Source of the DNA: an uncultured Sphingorhabdus sp.
Lineage (GTDB): Bacteria; Pseudomonadota; Alphaproteobacteria; Sphingomonadales; Sphingomonadaceae
NCBI RefSeq assembly: GCF_937872355.1
Contig: NZ_CALMSV010000063.1
Span: 1-37,623, forward strand
Length of the DNA: 37,623 nucleotides
Reading direction: 5' to 3'
Shown here piece after piece: positions 1-8,478 of the stretch. The notes beneath the pieces are model-generated. The model saw nothing but the letters and a program-made list of their open reading frames with translations, did not search any database and was not told the origin of the DNA. Each line of letters begins with the position of its first letter. Positions within the stretch are counted from its first letter, which is position 1. A program made the translations under genes and the position numbers.

Positions 1-873
1 AATGGAGTCTGGGCGTTCCCAATATTTGTGAATAACTGAAGTGCCTCGGATCAATAATTCTCCGCGCTCTCCTGATGGAAGAAAATTTCCGCCATCATCA
101 ACCACCCCCAATTCAAGAACCGCGCTGACGCGACCGGAACTCGATGGCCTGCTCAGATAATCATCGCCTACGATAGATGTGCCGATGGAATTGGTCTCGG
201 TCATACCCCAGGCGGTACCAGGCTTAGCATTTTTGAATGTGTCATCAAGGCCCTTGACCTGCGATTCAGCGCGCGCAGCACCGCCCCCGCCAACGGCCAA
301 CAAACTTCCGACATCATGACCAGTGTCTTGGGCAGCCAGCATGATATCTCCCGTCATGGCCGGAGTGCCGACAAAGCTGATTATTTTCTCGCGTTCAACC
401 AGCTCAACCGCGCGCATGGGATCCCATTTGTACATGGCAACCACTTTTCGCTGTTTACGGTAACTGGCTAGTAAGACTGCCAATAAACCATTCACATGAA
501 ATAGCGGCATCCCTAATAGCGTCGAATCGGTATACGCTTTGCTGCCATTTTTTTTAGATTTCGTCCTGCCTTTCAAAACCGCCATGCAAGTTAAATCAAG
601 TTCCCATGACAGTAATGAGGCGAGGATATTTCGATGGGTGGACACTGAACCTTTAGGATGACCTGTTGATCCAGATGTAAACAGAATTACGGCATCATCG
701 TCCGGTCCCAGCTCAACCTCTGGCATATCGACTTTGCGACTTAGCAGAGGTTCGATCGGTTGGGCTCTCTCTTCAGGTTCGGATCGAACCGAGATGAGGT
801 GCATTTCATTCAAGCGGTCATTTCCAATTATACGGTCAAGCCGCTCTTGATCAACAATTGCAACTTTTGTTCG
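1..873 (-). pseudogene. Acyl-CoA synthetase (AMP-binding) fragment, both ends missing
   Basis: The reverse strand reads without stops from about 873 down to the window edge as a class I adenylate-forming enzyme, which activates a carboxylic acid as acyl-AMP and then acyl-CoA. Visible motifs in order are the ATP-binding TSGSTGHPKGS loop (about 640-690), GMPLFHVNG, a GTAWGMTETNS motif (about 195-225) and GELLIRGTSVIHKYW near the window edge. The C-terminal part lies outside the window. At the N-terminal side the reading frame meets TAA (874-876) exactly where unrelated sequence begins, so the gene is broken there and has no start. Substrate cannot be told. GC is visibly lower than in the backbone from 8.5 to 33.5 kb. 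Family assignment is firm; that it is dead in this copy is inferred from the missing 5' end. Confidence 0.85.
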
Positions 874-987
874 TTAGCGTCCGCGCTCGTGGTGTAATTT
901 CCGGTGTAGGCGATGGTGTATTCCGGGGTGGGGCATGCCCCACCCCGGAATGCGGCGTCGCTGGTGGCCACCGGGTTCATCGTTATG
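874..987. other. Foreign junction segment between the broken synthetase gene and the transposon
   Basis: About 114 bp that continue neither the acyl-CoA synthetase reading frame nor the Tn3 terminal repeat. It starts with GTTAGCGTCCGCGC, holds a large palindrome, and ends at the transposon. I see no gene. It may be the end of another insertion sequence left after a deletion, but I cannot assign a family. Confidence 0.4.
920..951. repeat. 32-bp perfect palindrome without spacer
   Basis: Every base from 920 to 951 pairs with its mirror position (arms ATTCCGGGGTGGGGCA and its complement, meeting at the central CATG). There is no loop and the pairing stops at 919/952. Uninterrupted palindromes of this length are rare by chance. 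It could be a protein-binding dyad, an IS end structure or a fusion point of two identical inverted ends. Confidence 0.75.
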
Positions 988-1024
988 GGCTTCAGTGCAT
1001 TATTGGGACACAGATATACGGTAG
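988..1024 (+). repeat. Tn3 left terminal inverted repeat
   Basis: Matches the reverse complement of 8479-8515 over 37 bp with two mismatches (991 and 1012). The core reads TCAGTGCATTATTGGGACAC. Pairing breaks at 987 and 1025. Confidence 0.88.
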
Positions 1025-1084
1025 CGGCGAAGCCGACATTCCAACAATGACCAGTGATTGGGTCATAGCGGACATTTAAATTTG

Positions 1085-1948
1085 TTAGATGGTGGCTGAA
1101 ATTGCTTCCAAAAGCGCATTCTGGGCGTGAAGAAGGAAAGCCTTGGCTTCAATGACCCGACATTGCGGTGCCTCCAGCGCCTCCACAGAGACCTCCTGGC
1201 CTCGAGTGACCGGTGGGCATGGAATGAAAAGCCCATTGGGGACATAGTTGTCGAGTAAAGAGCGGGTTACCTGATAAGCCAGCAACTCCGAAGCAGGCGC
1301 AGCTTTGGGCCAGCAATCGGTAATCACTATGTCACACCCTGTCATTGCGGCAAGATCAGTCGTAGCCGAAAACCGTTTAACATTGGCAAACCTCTTGGAA
1401 TGCAATGAAGTTGGAAACACCTGAACCACCTCAATCGGCAGCACAGCAGCAGCCTCCGCCCACGAGCCCAATATGTTATCGTCCGGGGCTATGACGCAAA
1501 CCCTTAGCCCGTCCAATGCGCGACCTTCGCTCAAGGCGAAGGCCAAATCGCCGAGTGTTTCGCAAGGATGATTGCTGCGCGTTCGCGCGTTAATGACTGG
1601 CGCGGTTGCGGCTGCGGCAAGCTCCCTGATTTTCCCTAAATCCGGCGTCCTGACAACAAGGATATCGAACCAGTTGTCAAGATAATGAGCCAAGTCAACA
1701 ACGTCCTCGGCCCCGCCGAGAGAAATCGGAGCGTGAACACAGACGCCGCCCATGGCGGTAATTCCAAGGTCAAATGCTGTAGTATTACGCCAGCCTGTAT
1801 CATCGACAATCAACCCAACGCGTATGCCTCGGAGTAAACGGGGCAAGCAACGATTGCGCCAACTCTCCGCAAGCTCTGTTGCGCGGCCTAGCACGGACGC
1901 AAGGTCCTCGACTTTGTGGTCATCGAGCGCGAGAAAATCGGTAAGCAA
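1085..1948 (-). CDS. Aspartate/ornithine carbamoyltransferase-like protein, transposon passenger
   Basis: 287 residues. The start MLTDFLALDD matches the usual N-terminus of ornithine carbamoyltransferases. Downstream, PVINARTRSNHPCETLGDL corresponds to the ornithine carbamoyltransferase HPTQ region, and PCPPVTRGQEVSVEAL plus the ending AQNALLEAI correspond to the HCLP motif and last helix. The carbamoyl-phosphate loop, normally STRTR, is instead read as DDTGWRNTTAF, keeping at most one Arg, so the ordinary transcarbamoylase reaction is doubtful. It may use another substrate or act as an inactive paralogue. Known resistance versions exist in the family (argK, phaseolotoxin-insensitive), but nothing here shows that role. 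It lies 3' of tnpA on the same strand inside the transposon and could be read from the tnpA promoter. Confidence 0.75.
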   Translation of the reverse strand: MLTDFLALDDHKVEDLASVLGRATELAESWRNRCLPRLLRGIRVGLIVDDTGWRNTTAFDLGITAMGGVCVHAPISLGGAEDVVDLAHYLDNWFDILVVRTPDLGKIRELAAAATAPVINARTRSNHPCETLGDLAFALSEGRALDGLRVCVIAPDDNILGSWAEAAAVLPIEVVQVFPTSLHSKRFANVKRFSATTDLAAMTGCDIVITDCWPKAAPASELLAYQVTRSLLDNYVPNGLFIPCPPVTRGQEVSVEALEAPQCRVIEAKAFLLHAQNALLEAISATI

Positions 1949-2182
1949 AGGAAGCTCCCAAAAAATCGCCGACTAGCATAGCAGATGATTGCATTCCAAC
2001 TCTCTTGAAAGGCGAGAATATTACAGGTCTCATGACCGGTAATGCAGCTACTCCTTCCGCACAGGTTCCGACACCAAAAACCCGCAGCGATGAATCTCGC
2101 CATTGTGCCCTTCGCCGCCGTGGCGGCTCTCTGGGGAATGTCTTATTTGTGGCAGCAATGCGTCGATGTTGGCCGTTGTCCA

Positions 2183-5137
2183 TCATTCCCGGCCAAGCCG
2201 TAGGGGCAAAAATCCGTCATCATCGAGCTGGGCATTATCGCTAAAGATGTAGTCGCCAGTCAGGTTGATATGATCCCAACCGAGTGGCGAGATCTGGCTG
2301 TAGCTTGCGCCAGTATCTGCCCCAGCAGAATTGCCAAGCTTCTCGACAGCGCGGCCCAGATAGCGGCAATTGAACAGGATGATCGCAGCGGTGACGAGGT
2401 TCACGGCAGCAGCCCTGATCTGCTGGTTCTCGGTGCCACGATCACGAAAACGGCCAAGCCTGTGAAAGGCAACCGCCCGTGCAAGCGTATTGCGGGATTC
2501 GCCCTTGTTGAGTTCCGCTGTGACCAGTTTCCGCAGCTCTGGGTCTTCAAACCACCGCAAGGTAAACAAGGTGCGCTCGATCCGGCCAACCTCGCGCATC
2601 GCGGCGGCCAGACTGTTCTGCTGTTTATAGGCAGAGAGCTTTTTCAGGATCAGCGACGGGGTGACCACCTTGTTCCGCATGGCGGTCACGACCTGATGGA
2701 TGTCATCCCAGTGGCTCCGGATGAGATTTTCATCAAGCCGTTGCCCGAAGAGCGGGGCGAGCTTCCCATATCGGGCGCGTGGCTCGAAGGCGTAGAGCTT
2801 TCTGTCGGATAGCCGTGGAATGCGCGGCTCAAAGTTCAGGCCGAGCAGATGCATCACAGAAAACACGATGTCAGACACCCCGCCGCCATCGACATGAAGG
2901 GCAGAGATTTCGGCTGAACTTTCATGGCCGAGAATTCCGTCAAGCGCGTGAATGGCCTCGCCAGCGGTGCCCGCAATCACGGTCTGATGGAGCGGCGCGT
3001 AACGATCCGTTATGGTGGTGTAGATCTTGATGATCGGATCGCGGCCATAATGGGCATTGACGGTGCCTCCGCTTTCCCCTGGCCCGCCGAGGTAGAAATG
3101 CTGGCCATCGGCAGAAGCGCGCCAACCTTCCCCAAACCATGCCGCCATTGGCTCGGCATGAATCGCGTCGGTGAGTGCACCCAAGGCGGCGCGGAATGTG
3201 TCTTCGCGCATGTGCCAGGTCTGCATCCTAAGCAGCGCCCTGCGCGATGCGACCCCGCAAATGTCAGCCATGCGGGACAGGCCAAGGTTGGTGGCTTCGG
3301 CAATCAAGGCTGCCAGAAAGCCGTTCTGGTCACTGGGCGGGACGCCGGTTGAGACATGACTGAAATGATCAGTAAAGCCCGTCCACTTCGCGACCTGTGA
3401 CAGAACATCTGTAATCCGTACTGTGGGCAGGATGCGGTAAGTCCGAACCGCGAGATCACGGGTTTCCTCACTATCATCCGCGTCTTCCTTCGGCATTTTC
3501 GGAAACCGGAGGCGGTCACCAGAGAATAGCGACGCATCCTTCCCGGACAGCCCGTTCATGGTGGACAATAGTGCCCGATCCAGCTGCGCCGACCGTTCTT
3601 CGAACCACTGGTCAAAAGATGGCTTGGAAATAACGGGCAAAGCGGTGACGCCTGTTACCGTGGCGGGCTGCAACAATTCTTCCAATGCGCGGTGCATCCT
3701 CGATGATGGCACCCACAGATCGCCGGACGCCAACGCGCTCGATACTGCAAAATAGGTCGCAAGCTCCCAGTAGGTGCGTTCAATCTTGCCGTCGGCGAAC
3801 AGATGGCGCTGCCAGCGGCGTTCAATATGCCCAAGCGGAATGTCCGCCGGCAAGGCTTTGCGCCAATTGCCATCGAGTTCGATCAAAAGGCCGATCGCGG
3901 TGCGCAACGGTGCTGTCGCGCGCCGACCTTCGAACGTAAAACTGCGCAGGAAACGGCTGCCAACCTGTTTGAATATCTTGTATTCAGGTGCAAGTTCTCC
4001 AGTGGCGTCAGGCCGACCAGGCTTTGTTGTGCGCTTGATCAGAAGTGCATCGGCTTCGATCAGATCGAGGCTGGCGACAGCGGTAACCGCTGCTTCAACA
4101 TCGTCACCCTTGCGAATAGCCTTTGCCATCGCACCCAAAACATCCGCAATGCGGACCAGGCGTTCTCGGCCCTGATCAGCGGATGCCAGGAGGGTTTCTT
4201 CAAGCCGCTTGCGCGCCCGAAGATGGGCTCGACCGACGAGTGAGCCGAACATCGCCAGAGCTGCATCGGTAAGGGTTGCTTCCAGCTCACCGATGGTGGC
4301 CACCAATGTAGCCATCCGGCGCGGAAGCGTCATTTGCTGCAACGCTTGCGCGGTATACCGCACGCCCTCACGCGCCAACTGGGAAAGCCGCAGCTTGAGA
4401 TAATCGGGAAGCGCCAGCTCGCCGATCCCTAACCTGCGGATATAGTCGATTTTGTCGAGAAGTTCGAACAGTCCCCGCGCACCGACGCGGATCGGCGGCT
4501 CGCGCAGCCAGCTCAATCGGCTCTGCTGGGCATGGGTCTTGTCGTCCAGCACCGCATTCAACTTCGCCTTTTGCTCCGTATTGAGCTGGGCCAGAATCTC
4601 AGAAGCAACTTTGGCATCGGCAGCGTGCATCGCCGACGCTGTCAATCGCTCGATGACGCTGACGCCGGGAATGATGATTTTTCGTTCACGCATTCTCGCG
4701 ATCAGGCGTTCGAGCAGAAGACGGCCATCGGTGCAGGACAATGCCTCGGCTTCGAGCCACTGCTTGAGTTCAGCGCGAACGGGATGCGTCAGATCAACAA
4801 ATCCATGGTTCCGCTTGATCGAGGCCAATTGTTCATATCGGGTGGGTCCGCGTTTGGCGAAGTCAGCAATGACGTCGGCATCGACGTCAATCTGCTCGGC
4901 AACATGATCGAGCATGATCGCAGGGAGCAATTCGCCTCGGCGAAGGTATCGCCCCGGAAAGCGAAGACAGCATAGCTGCAAGGCATAGCCCAGTTGGTTG
5001 GCCGGCGAACGCAATCGGGCGATTGCCGCACGCTCATTTTCGTCGAGGCTGTGGTGTGCAATGACCTCCTCCTCGGTCATTGGCAGCGCGAGCAAAGCCT
5101 CCCGCTGTTTGGCCGTCATGGGAATGCGCGCTGGCAT
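2183..5137 (-). CDS. tnpA: Tn3-family transposase TnpA
   Basis: 984 residues, the usual length for Tn3-family transposases, which bind the terminal repeats and carry out replicative transposition to form cointegrates. The N-terminal part (MTAKQREALLALP) is the DNA-binding region of the family. The C-terminal catalytic half shows DDE-type elements: an Asp in SADGQHF, an Asp in ALHVDGGGVSDIVF (compare the common YTDTGGFTDHVF), and a Glu in the RFRDRGTENQQIRAAAVNLVTAA stretch near the end. The start lies next to the res site, so resolvase bound there would be expected to repress it, as is known for Tn3. It appears complete, without frameshifts. Confidence 0.95.
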   Translation of the reverse strand: MPARIPMTAKQREALLALPMTEEEVIAHHSLDENERAAIARLRSPANQLGYALQLCCLRFPGRYLRRGELLPAIMLDHVAEQIDVDADVIADFAKRGPTRYEQLASIKRNHGFVDLTHPVRAELKQWLEAEALSCTDGRLLLERLIARMRERKIIIPGVSVIERLTASAMHAADAKVASEILAQLNTEQKAKLNAVLDDKTHAQQSRLSWLREPPIRVGARGLFELLDKIDYIRRLGIGELALPDYLKLRLSQLAREGVRYTAQALQQMTLPRRMATLVATIGELEATLTDAALAMFGSLVGRAHLRARKRLEETLLASADQGRERLVRIADVLGAMAKAIRKGDDVEAAVTAVASLDLIEADALLIKRTTKPGRPDATGELAPEYKIFKQVGSRFLRSFTFEGRRATAPLRTAIGLLIELDGNWRKALPADIPLGHIERRWQRHLFADGKIERTYWELATYFAVSSALASGDLWVPSSRMHRALEELLQPATVTGVTALPVISKPSFDQWFEERSAQLDRALLSTMNGLSGKDASLFSGDRLRFPKMPKEDADDSEETRDLAVRTYRILPTVRITDVLSQVAKWTGFTDHFSHVSTGVPPSDQNGFLAALIAEATNLGLSRMADICGVASRRALLRMQTWHMREDTFRAALGALTDAIHAEPMAAWFGEGWRASADGQHFYLGGPGESGGTVNAHYGRDPIIKIYTTITDRYAPLHQTVIAGTAGEAIHALDGILGHESSAEISALHVDGGGVSDIVFSVMHLLGLNFEPRIPRLSDRKLYAFEPRARYGKLAPLFGQRLDENLIRSHWDDIHQVVTAMRNKVVTPSLILKKLSAYKQQNSLAAAMREVGRIERTLFTLRWFEDPELRKLVTAELNKGESRNTLARAVAFHRLGRFRDRGTENQQIRAAAVNLVTAAIILFNCRYLGRAVEKLGNSAGADTGASYSQISPLGWDHINLTGDYIFSDNAQLDDDGFLPLRLGRE

Positions 5138-5148
5138 GTCCGAATCCC

Positions 5149-5257
5149 TTCACAAACGTCTTTCCATTCGCTACAGTTTTGAAAGAGGATTTTGAAAGAC
5201 GCAATCATGCTGCGACAGGCAGCATTGATCAGTCTTTCAAAAACGACCGTTTGTGAA
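5149..5257. promoter_or_regulatory. Probable res site (nested inverted repeats) and control region of the transposon
   Basis: The gap between tnpA and the rightward operon holds concentric dyads: TTCACAAACG (5149-5158) with CGTTTGTGAA (5248-5257), TTTTGAAAGAC (5190-5200) with GTCTTTCAAAA (5232-5242), and ATGCTGC (5207-5213) with GCAGCAT (5219-5225). A further partial copy, TTTTGAAAGA, lies at 5177-5186. Several resolvase subsites between divergent genes are what a Tn3-family res site looks like. The promoters of both tnpA and the tnpR operon should lie here. Exact subsites I, II and III are not assigned. Confidence 0.7.
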
Positions 5258-5270
5258 TGCGGAGCTGGTT

Positions 5271-5672
5271 GTGGCGACTGAAGGCAGCTGTCTGTGCGGC
5301 GCAGTGCGATATGAAATCGATAGGCTGGCCAGCCCGATTGGATTTTGTCACTGTCTTACCTGTCAGAAGGCACATGCTGCCGCATCGGCGCCGACCGCGA
5401 GAGTTAGGCGCGAACATTTCCGTTGGCTGTTAGGGCGTGAGTCCGTTGCGGGCTACGAGTCCTCACCGGGCAAAATTCGTCATTTCTGCAAGCGTTGTGG
5501 GTCGCACATTGTCTCTGAGAAAAGTGGACTAGATGAATTTATTTTGCGCGTTGCGACACTCGACTCGGATCCTGGAATGCGACCGGTCGTCCATATCTGG
5601 ACCTCGCATGATGTGCCCTGGTTAGAGGAGGTGGACTTGCCGAAGTTAGCTGAAGGCTTTTCTTCAACATGA
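5271..5672 (+). CDS. GFA/CENP-V family zinc protein (first copy)
   Basis: A small protein of the GFA family, named after glutathione-dependent formaldehyde-activating enzyme, though most members have unknown reactions. Zinc-ligand cysteines are in CLCGAVRYE, in CHCLTCQKAHAA and in FCKRCGSHI, the full pattern of the fold. I chose the GTG at 5271 because GGAG (5261-5264) precedes it and the product then begins just before the usual GSCLCG start. A longer in-frame GTG at 5253 has no ribosome binding site and lies in the outer res repeat. The stop overlaps the tnpR start (ATGA at 5669-5672), so it is the first gene of a coupled operon. The substrate is unknown. Confidence 0.82.
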   Translation: MATEGSCLCGAVRYEIDRLASPIGFCHCLTCQKAHAAASAPTARVRREHFRWLLGRESVAGYESSPGKIRHFCKRCGSHIVSEKSGLDEFILRVATLDSDPGMRPVVHIWTSHDVPWLEEVDLPKLAEGFSST

Positions 5673-6247
5673 ACTCCCCACCATTTTTGATCGGCTACGC
5701 CCGCATCTCCAAAGGTGATAACCAAAGCACGGCCATGCAGCTACGTGCTCTCAAGGAGGCTGGGTGCACGCGGGTCTTTGAAGAGGCGGCCAGCGGTGGG
5801 CGCTGGGATAGGCCTGAATTGCACCGGATGCTCGACCAGCTCCGCAAAGGCGATGTCATTGTTGTCTGGAAACTGGACCGGCTATCCCGATCGCTCAAAG
5901 ATCTGCTGCATCTGCTCGACCGGATCGAAGGTGCCAATGCCGGGTTTCGTTCGCTCACCGAAAGCATCGACACGACCACTCCGGCAGGCCGGATGATGAT
6001 GCAGATGGTTGGCAGTTTCGCAGAATTCGAGCGTGCGATGATACGTGAGCGGACCAAGGCAGGTCTCGACCAAGCCCGTTCGGAAGGCCGAATTGGCGGT
6101 CGCCGCCCCAAGCTCAACGCCAAACAGCGTGCGGAGATTGCCGAAAGCGTGATCTCGGGCCGCAAATCTGCCGCTGAAATGGCACGTATTTTCGGCGTGA
6201 GCCAGCCCACCGTATCACGGATTGTCGCACTGGTGCGCCATGGCTGA
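5669..6247 (+). CDS. tnpR: Serine resolvase TnpR
   Basis: 192 residues. It resolves Tn3 cointegrates by recombination at res. The N-terminal catalytic domain has GYARISKGDNQSTAMQ, with the nucleophile serine expected in ARIS, then VWKLDRLSRSLKDLL and the E-helix region MVGSFAEFERAMIRERTKAGL. The C-terminal end has a helix-turn-helix (SAAEMARIFGVSQPTVSRIV). Start ATG overlaps the previous stop by four bases, and its own stop overlaps the following GNAT start (6240) by eight bases. Having tnpR as the second gene of a passenger operon is unusual, since it is more often a stand-alone gene next to res. Confidence 0.95.
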   Translation: MNSPPFLIGYARISKGDNQSTAMQLRALKEAGCTRVFEEAASGGRWDRPELHRMLDQLRKGDVIVVWKLDRLSRSLKDLLHLLDRIEGANAGFRSLTESIDTTTPAGRMMMQMVGSFAEFERAMIRERTKAGLDQARSEGRIGGRRPKLNAKQRAEIAESVISGRKSAAEMARIFGVSQPTVSRIVALVRHG

Positions 6248-6713
6248 CCCAATCATCCGGCGCGCGGTAGAGGAGGATATCGCCGACATCCGGACATTGA
6301 CGATCCGCGCCTACACCAAATGGGTCGAGATTACACCCAGACCGCCTCGGCCGATGACAGCAGATTATAACCAAGCTTTTGCCGATCACCGCTTCGACTT
6401 GCTGGTCGACCAGGGGCGGTTGATCGGTCTTGTCGAAACTGTTGCGGAGGGCGACGAACTGATGATCGTCAATGTTGCGGTCGAGCCTGAACGGCAAGGC
6501 CAAGGCCATGGGTTCACGCTGATGCGCCACGCCGAGGAGATCGCGCGCTTGTCCGGTTTGGCTGGAACGCGTCTTTATACCAACAAACTCATGACATCGA
6601 ACATCGCACTGTATGAGCGATTGGGGTATGAATTTGAGAAAGAAACCCACCACGATCTCGGGACCGTCGCCGTGCATATGAAATATTCATTCAGCCCAAG
6701 ACGTGACAAATGA
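6240..6713 (+). CDS. GNAT family N-acetyltransferase
   Basis: 157 residues from the ATG within the end of tnpR (MADPIIRRAVEEDIADI). The product has the GNAT layout: IRRAVEEDIADIRTLTIRAY as the first strand and helices, VNVAVEPERQGQGHGFTLM as the acetyl-CoA binding motif A (the usual Q/RxxGxG/A is QGQGHG), and TRLYTNKLMTSNIALYERLGYE as motif B. It would transfer an acetyl group from acetyl-CoA to an amine, but the substrate cannot be read from sequence. An antibiotic or toxin substrate is possible in a transposon, yet nothing here shows it. Coupled to tnpR by an eight-base overlap and to the next gene by ATGA at 6710-6713. Confidence 0.88.
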   Translation: MADPIIRRAVEEDIADIRTLTIRAYTKWVEITPRPPRPMTADYNQAFADHRFDLLVDQGRLIGLVETVAEGDELMIVNVAVEPERQGQGHGFTLMRHAEEIARLSGLAGTRLYTNKLMTSNIALYERLGYEFEKETHHDLGTVAVHMKYSFSPRRDK

Positions 6714-7102
6714 CCGAGAAATCGCGCGAAGCCCGGTGTAATTGTGGACAGCTCTCGGCGATTTGCGCTGGTCCACCCCAGCGTGTGTCTGTTTGCCACT
6801 GTAATGCGTGCAAGCGCCGCACCGGCAGCGCATTCGCATGGAATGCGACTTGGGATGAAGCAAAGGTGACTATATCCGGTAATTCCAGTAGCTTCGAACG
6901 GACGACCGATACCAACAGGACCAATCGGTATCACTTCTGCCCAGAGTGCGGGTCGGTGGCGTATTATTTTGTCGAAATGAGGCCCGGCACTATATCGATC
7001 CCTGCCGGATTATTTGCAGATGAGACATTCCCATCACCGACCGTTGAAGTTTTTGGCGAGCGAAGGGTGAAGTGGTGCACGCGGGGAGACGAGGGAACAT
7101 GA
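6710..7102 (+). CDS. GFA/CENP-V family zinc protein (second copy)
   Basis: 130 residues. Like the first GFA gene of this operon it carries the zinc cysteines in order (CNCGQLSA, CHCNACKRRTGSAF, FCPECGSVAYYF) and ends with VEVFGERRVKW. The two copies are clearly diverged, so they are not a recent tandem duplication. The start overlaps the GNAT stop and its stop TGA overlaps the next ATG at 7099, so it is translationally coupled on both sides. Reaction unknown; members of the family are often linked with thiol adducts of aldehydes, but this is only a family association. Confidence 0.85.
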   Translation: MTEKSREARCNCGQLSAICAGPPQRVSVCHCNACKRRTGSAFAWNATWDEAKVTISGNSSSFERTTDTNRTNRYHFCPECGSVAYYFVEMRPGTISIPAGLFADETFPSPTVEVFGERRVKWCTRGDEGT

Positions 7103-8454
7103 AGTCCGGCTATGATCTCTCCCGCCTGATCAAGTTCACTTTGCGCGAGGATTGGCGCGATGCGCTGGAAGACGCGATGGCCGAGCATGTTGGCCTTGCT
7201 CAGGAAGAGTTTGGCGTCGAGTTCGAGGAAATCGGCGACATTCTTGGCGATCACTATGAAGGACTTCTGTTTGGCTGTGCCCTCGAAGACCTGATGACCC
7301 GCCGCTTTGAGCCCGATGGTATCAATCTGGTTGACGATTATCTCAAGCGTCGGGGCTGGAACGAGTCCGCACCCGCCAAAGCCTATATGCGCGCGCTGCG
7401 TGATTCCGTGTGCAGCCTTTACGAGGTCAGCGATGTCATCCCGGGGGTATCCTTCCTTGCCCGCGATCTGGTGCGGGGCGGTGAACCAATCCGGGTAAGC
7501 GAACGGACCGCCACGCAAACGCTCAAGCAATGGGACAAGATATCGGCAAGGATCGTCCCGGAACGCAAAGGACATGTCTTATCGGGCGCACTGCTGCCTT
7601 TCTCAGCCGAAGGCGCTGACACACTTTTGACGGGATTGCGCAAAGCCGAAGGCAAACGACGAAAATCCGGTCCCCTTGATATCGATGAAGACACACTGGC
7701 GACCATCGCCCACCTCTTCACCATTGGCTGGCTCTATGATGTCCTGCCCAAGGCGCTCGGCCTCCGGCGGCCCGCCATCCAGAACAGCGATGGTGACGAA
7801 CTGATGTTCCACAAGGTCCGCTTCCGGCTTGTGAAAAGCGCGTCACCCGCCGACGTTGCAACCCAGATCAATGGGCATCCGGAATTTTCGCCCGAATCCG
7901 ACCACTTCTGGAACTGGCTGAAACCGTCAAATGGTTCGTTGCCTCGCGCCAAAGGCTCCGGCACTTTAGCGATGAGCACGACGATGGACAATGGCCAGAC
8001 CGTTTATGGGACGGTGGAAATCAAAGGCCGCACCCTCTTGCTCGCCGTCAATTCGGCACAGCGCGCGCAAGAAGGCATAACGGTGATCATGTCTTTGGTC
8101 GGCAACATGGTGGGCAAACCGCTGACCGAAATCGAAACCGTCGAACAGGCCATGCACGATCAAAGGCAACGCGCACCCGAAGAAGCGGCTTTTCCGCCCG
8201 AAATTGCAACCGAGATCATTCACCAGACCATGGACCGGCACTACCGCGAAACGCTCGATCAACCAGTGGGCATGCTCAATGATCAAACGCCACGTCAAGC
8301 GACCAAAACTGCAAAGGGCCGTAAAATGCTCGTCGAATGGCTCAAGTTCATCGAAAATCACTCCGGACAACAACCTGACCCCAATGATCCAATGGCAACC
8401 TACGATTTTGCATGGCTATGGGCGGAACTCGGCGTCGAAAGACTCCGAAAGTAG
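7099..8454 (+). CDS. Large passenger protein of unknown function with a ParS/MbcA-like C-terminus
   Basis: 451 residues from the ATG overlapping the previous stop (MKSGYDLSRLIKFTL). A longer reading from GTG 7072 is less likely because the whole operon is coupled by such overlaps. I do not recognise the N-terminal three quarters: it is acidic and helical at the start (EDAMAEHVGLAQEEFGVEFEEIGD) and has no membrane segment or obvious enzyme motif. The end, PVGMLNDQTPRQATKTAKGR followed by VEWLKFIEN and YDFAWLWAELG, resembles the short toxin-binding module of Xre/MbcA/ParS-type antitoxins, where a PxxxLxxxTPxxA pattern is common. It is the last gene of the operon, ending 25 bp before the right terminal repeat. 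Function unknown. Confidence 0.8.
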   Translation: MKSGYDLSRLIKFTLREDWRDALEDAMAEHVGLAQEEFGVEFEEIGDILGDHYEGLLFGCALEDLMTRRFEPDGINLVDDYLKRRGWNESAPAKAYMRALRDSVCSLYEVSDVIPGVSFLARDLVRGGEPIRVSERTATQTLKQWDKISARIVPERKGHVLSGALLPFSAEGADTLLTGLRKAEGKRRKSGPLDIDEDTLATIAHLFTIGWLYDVLPKALGLRRPAIQNSDGDELMFHKVRFRLVKSASPADVATQINGHPEFSPESDHFWNWLKPSNGSLPRAKGSGTLAMSTTMDNGQTVYGTVEIKGRTLLLAVNSAQRAQEGITVIMSLVGNMVGKPLTEIETVEQAMHDQRQRAPEEAAFPPEIATEIIHQTMDRHYRETLDQPVGMLNDQTPRQATKTAKGRKMLVEWLKFIENHSGQQPDPNDPMATYDFAWLWAELGVERLRK

Positions 8455-8478
8455 CCATTTCTGGCTGCGCACGATTGT

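Noticed and set aside
874..987. Segment as an IS66-type or IS21-type end
   Set aside because: The start GTTAGCG is only loosely like known IS66 ends and no transposase part is present, so I leave the family open.
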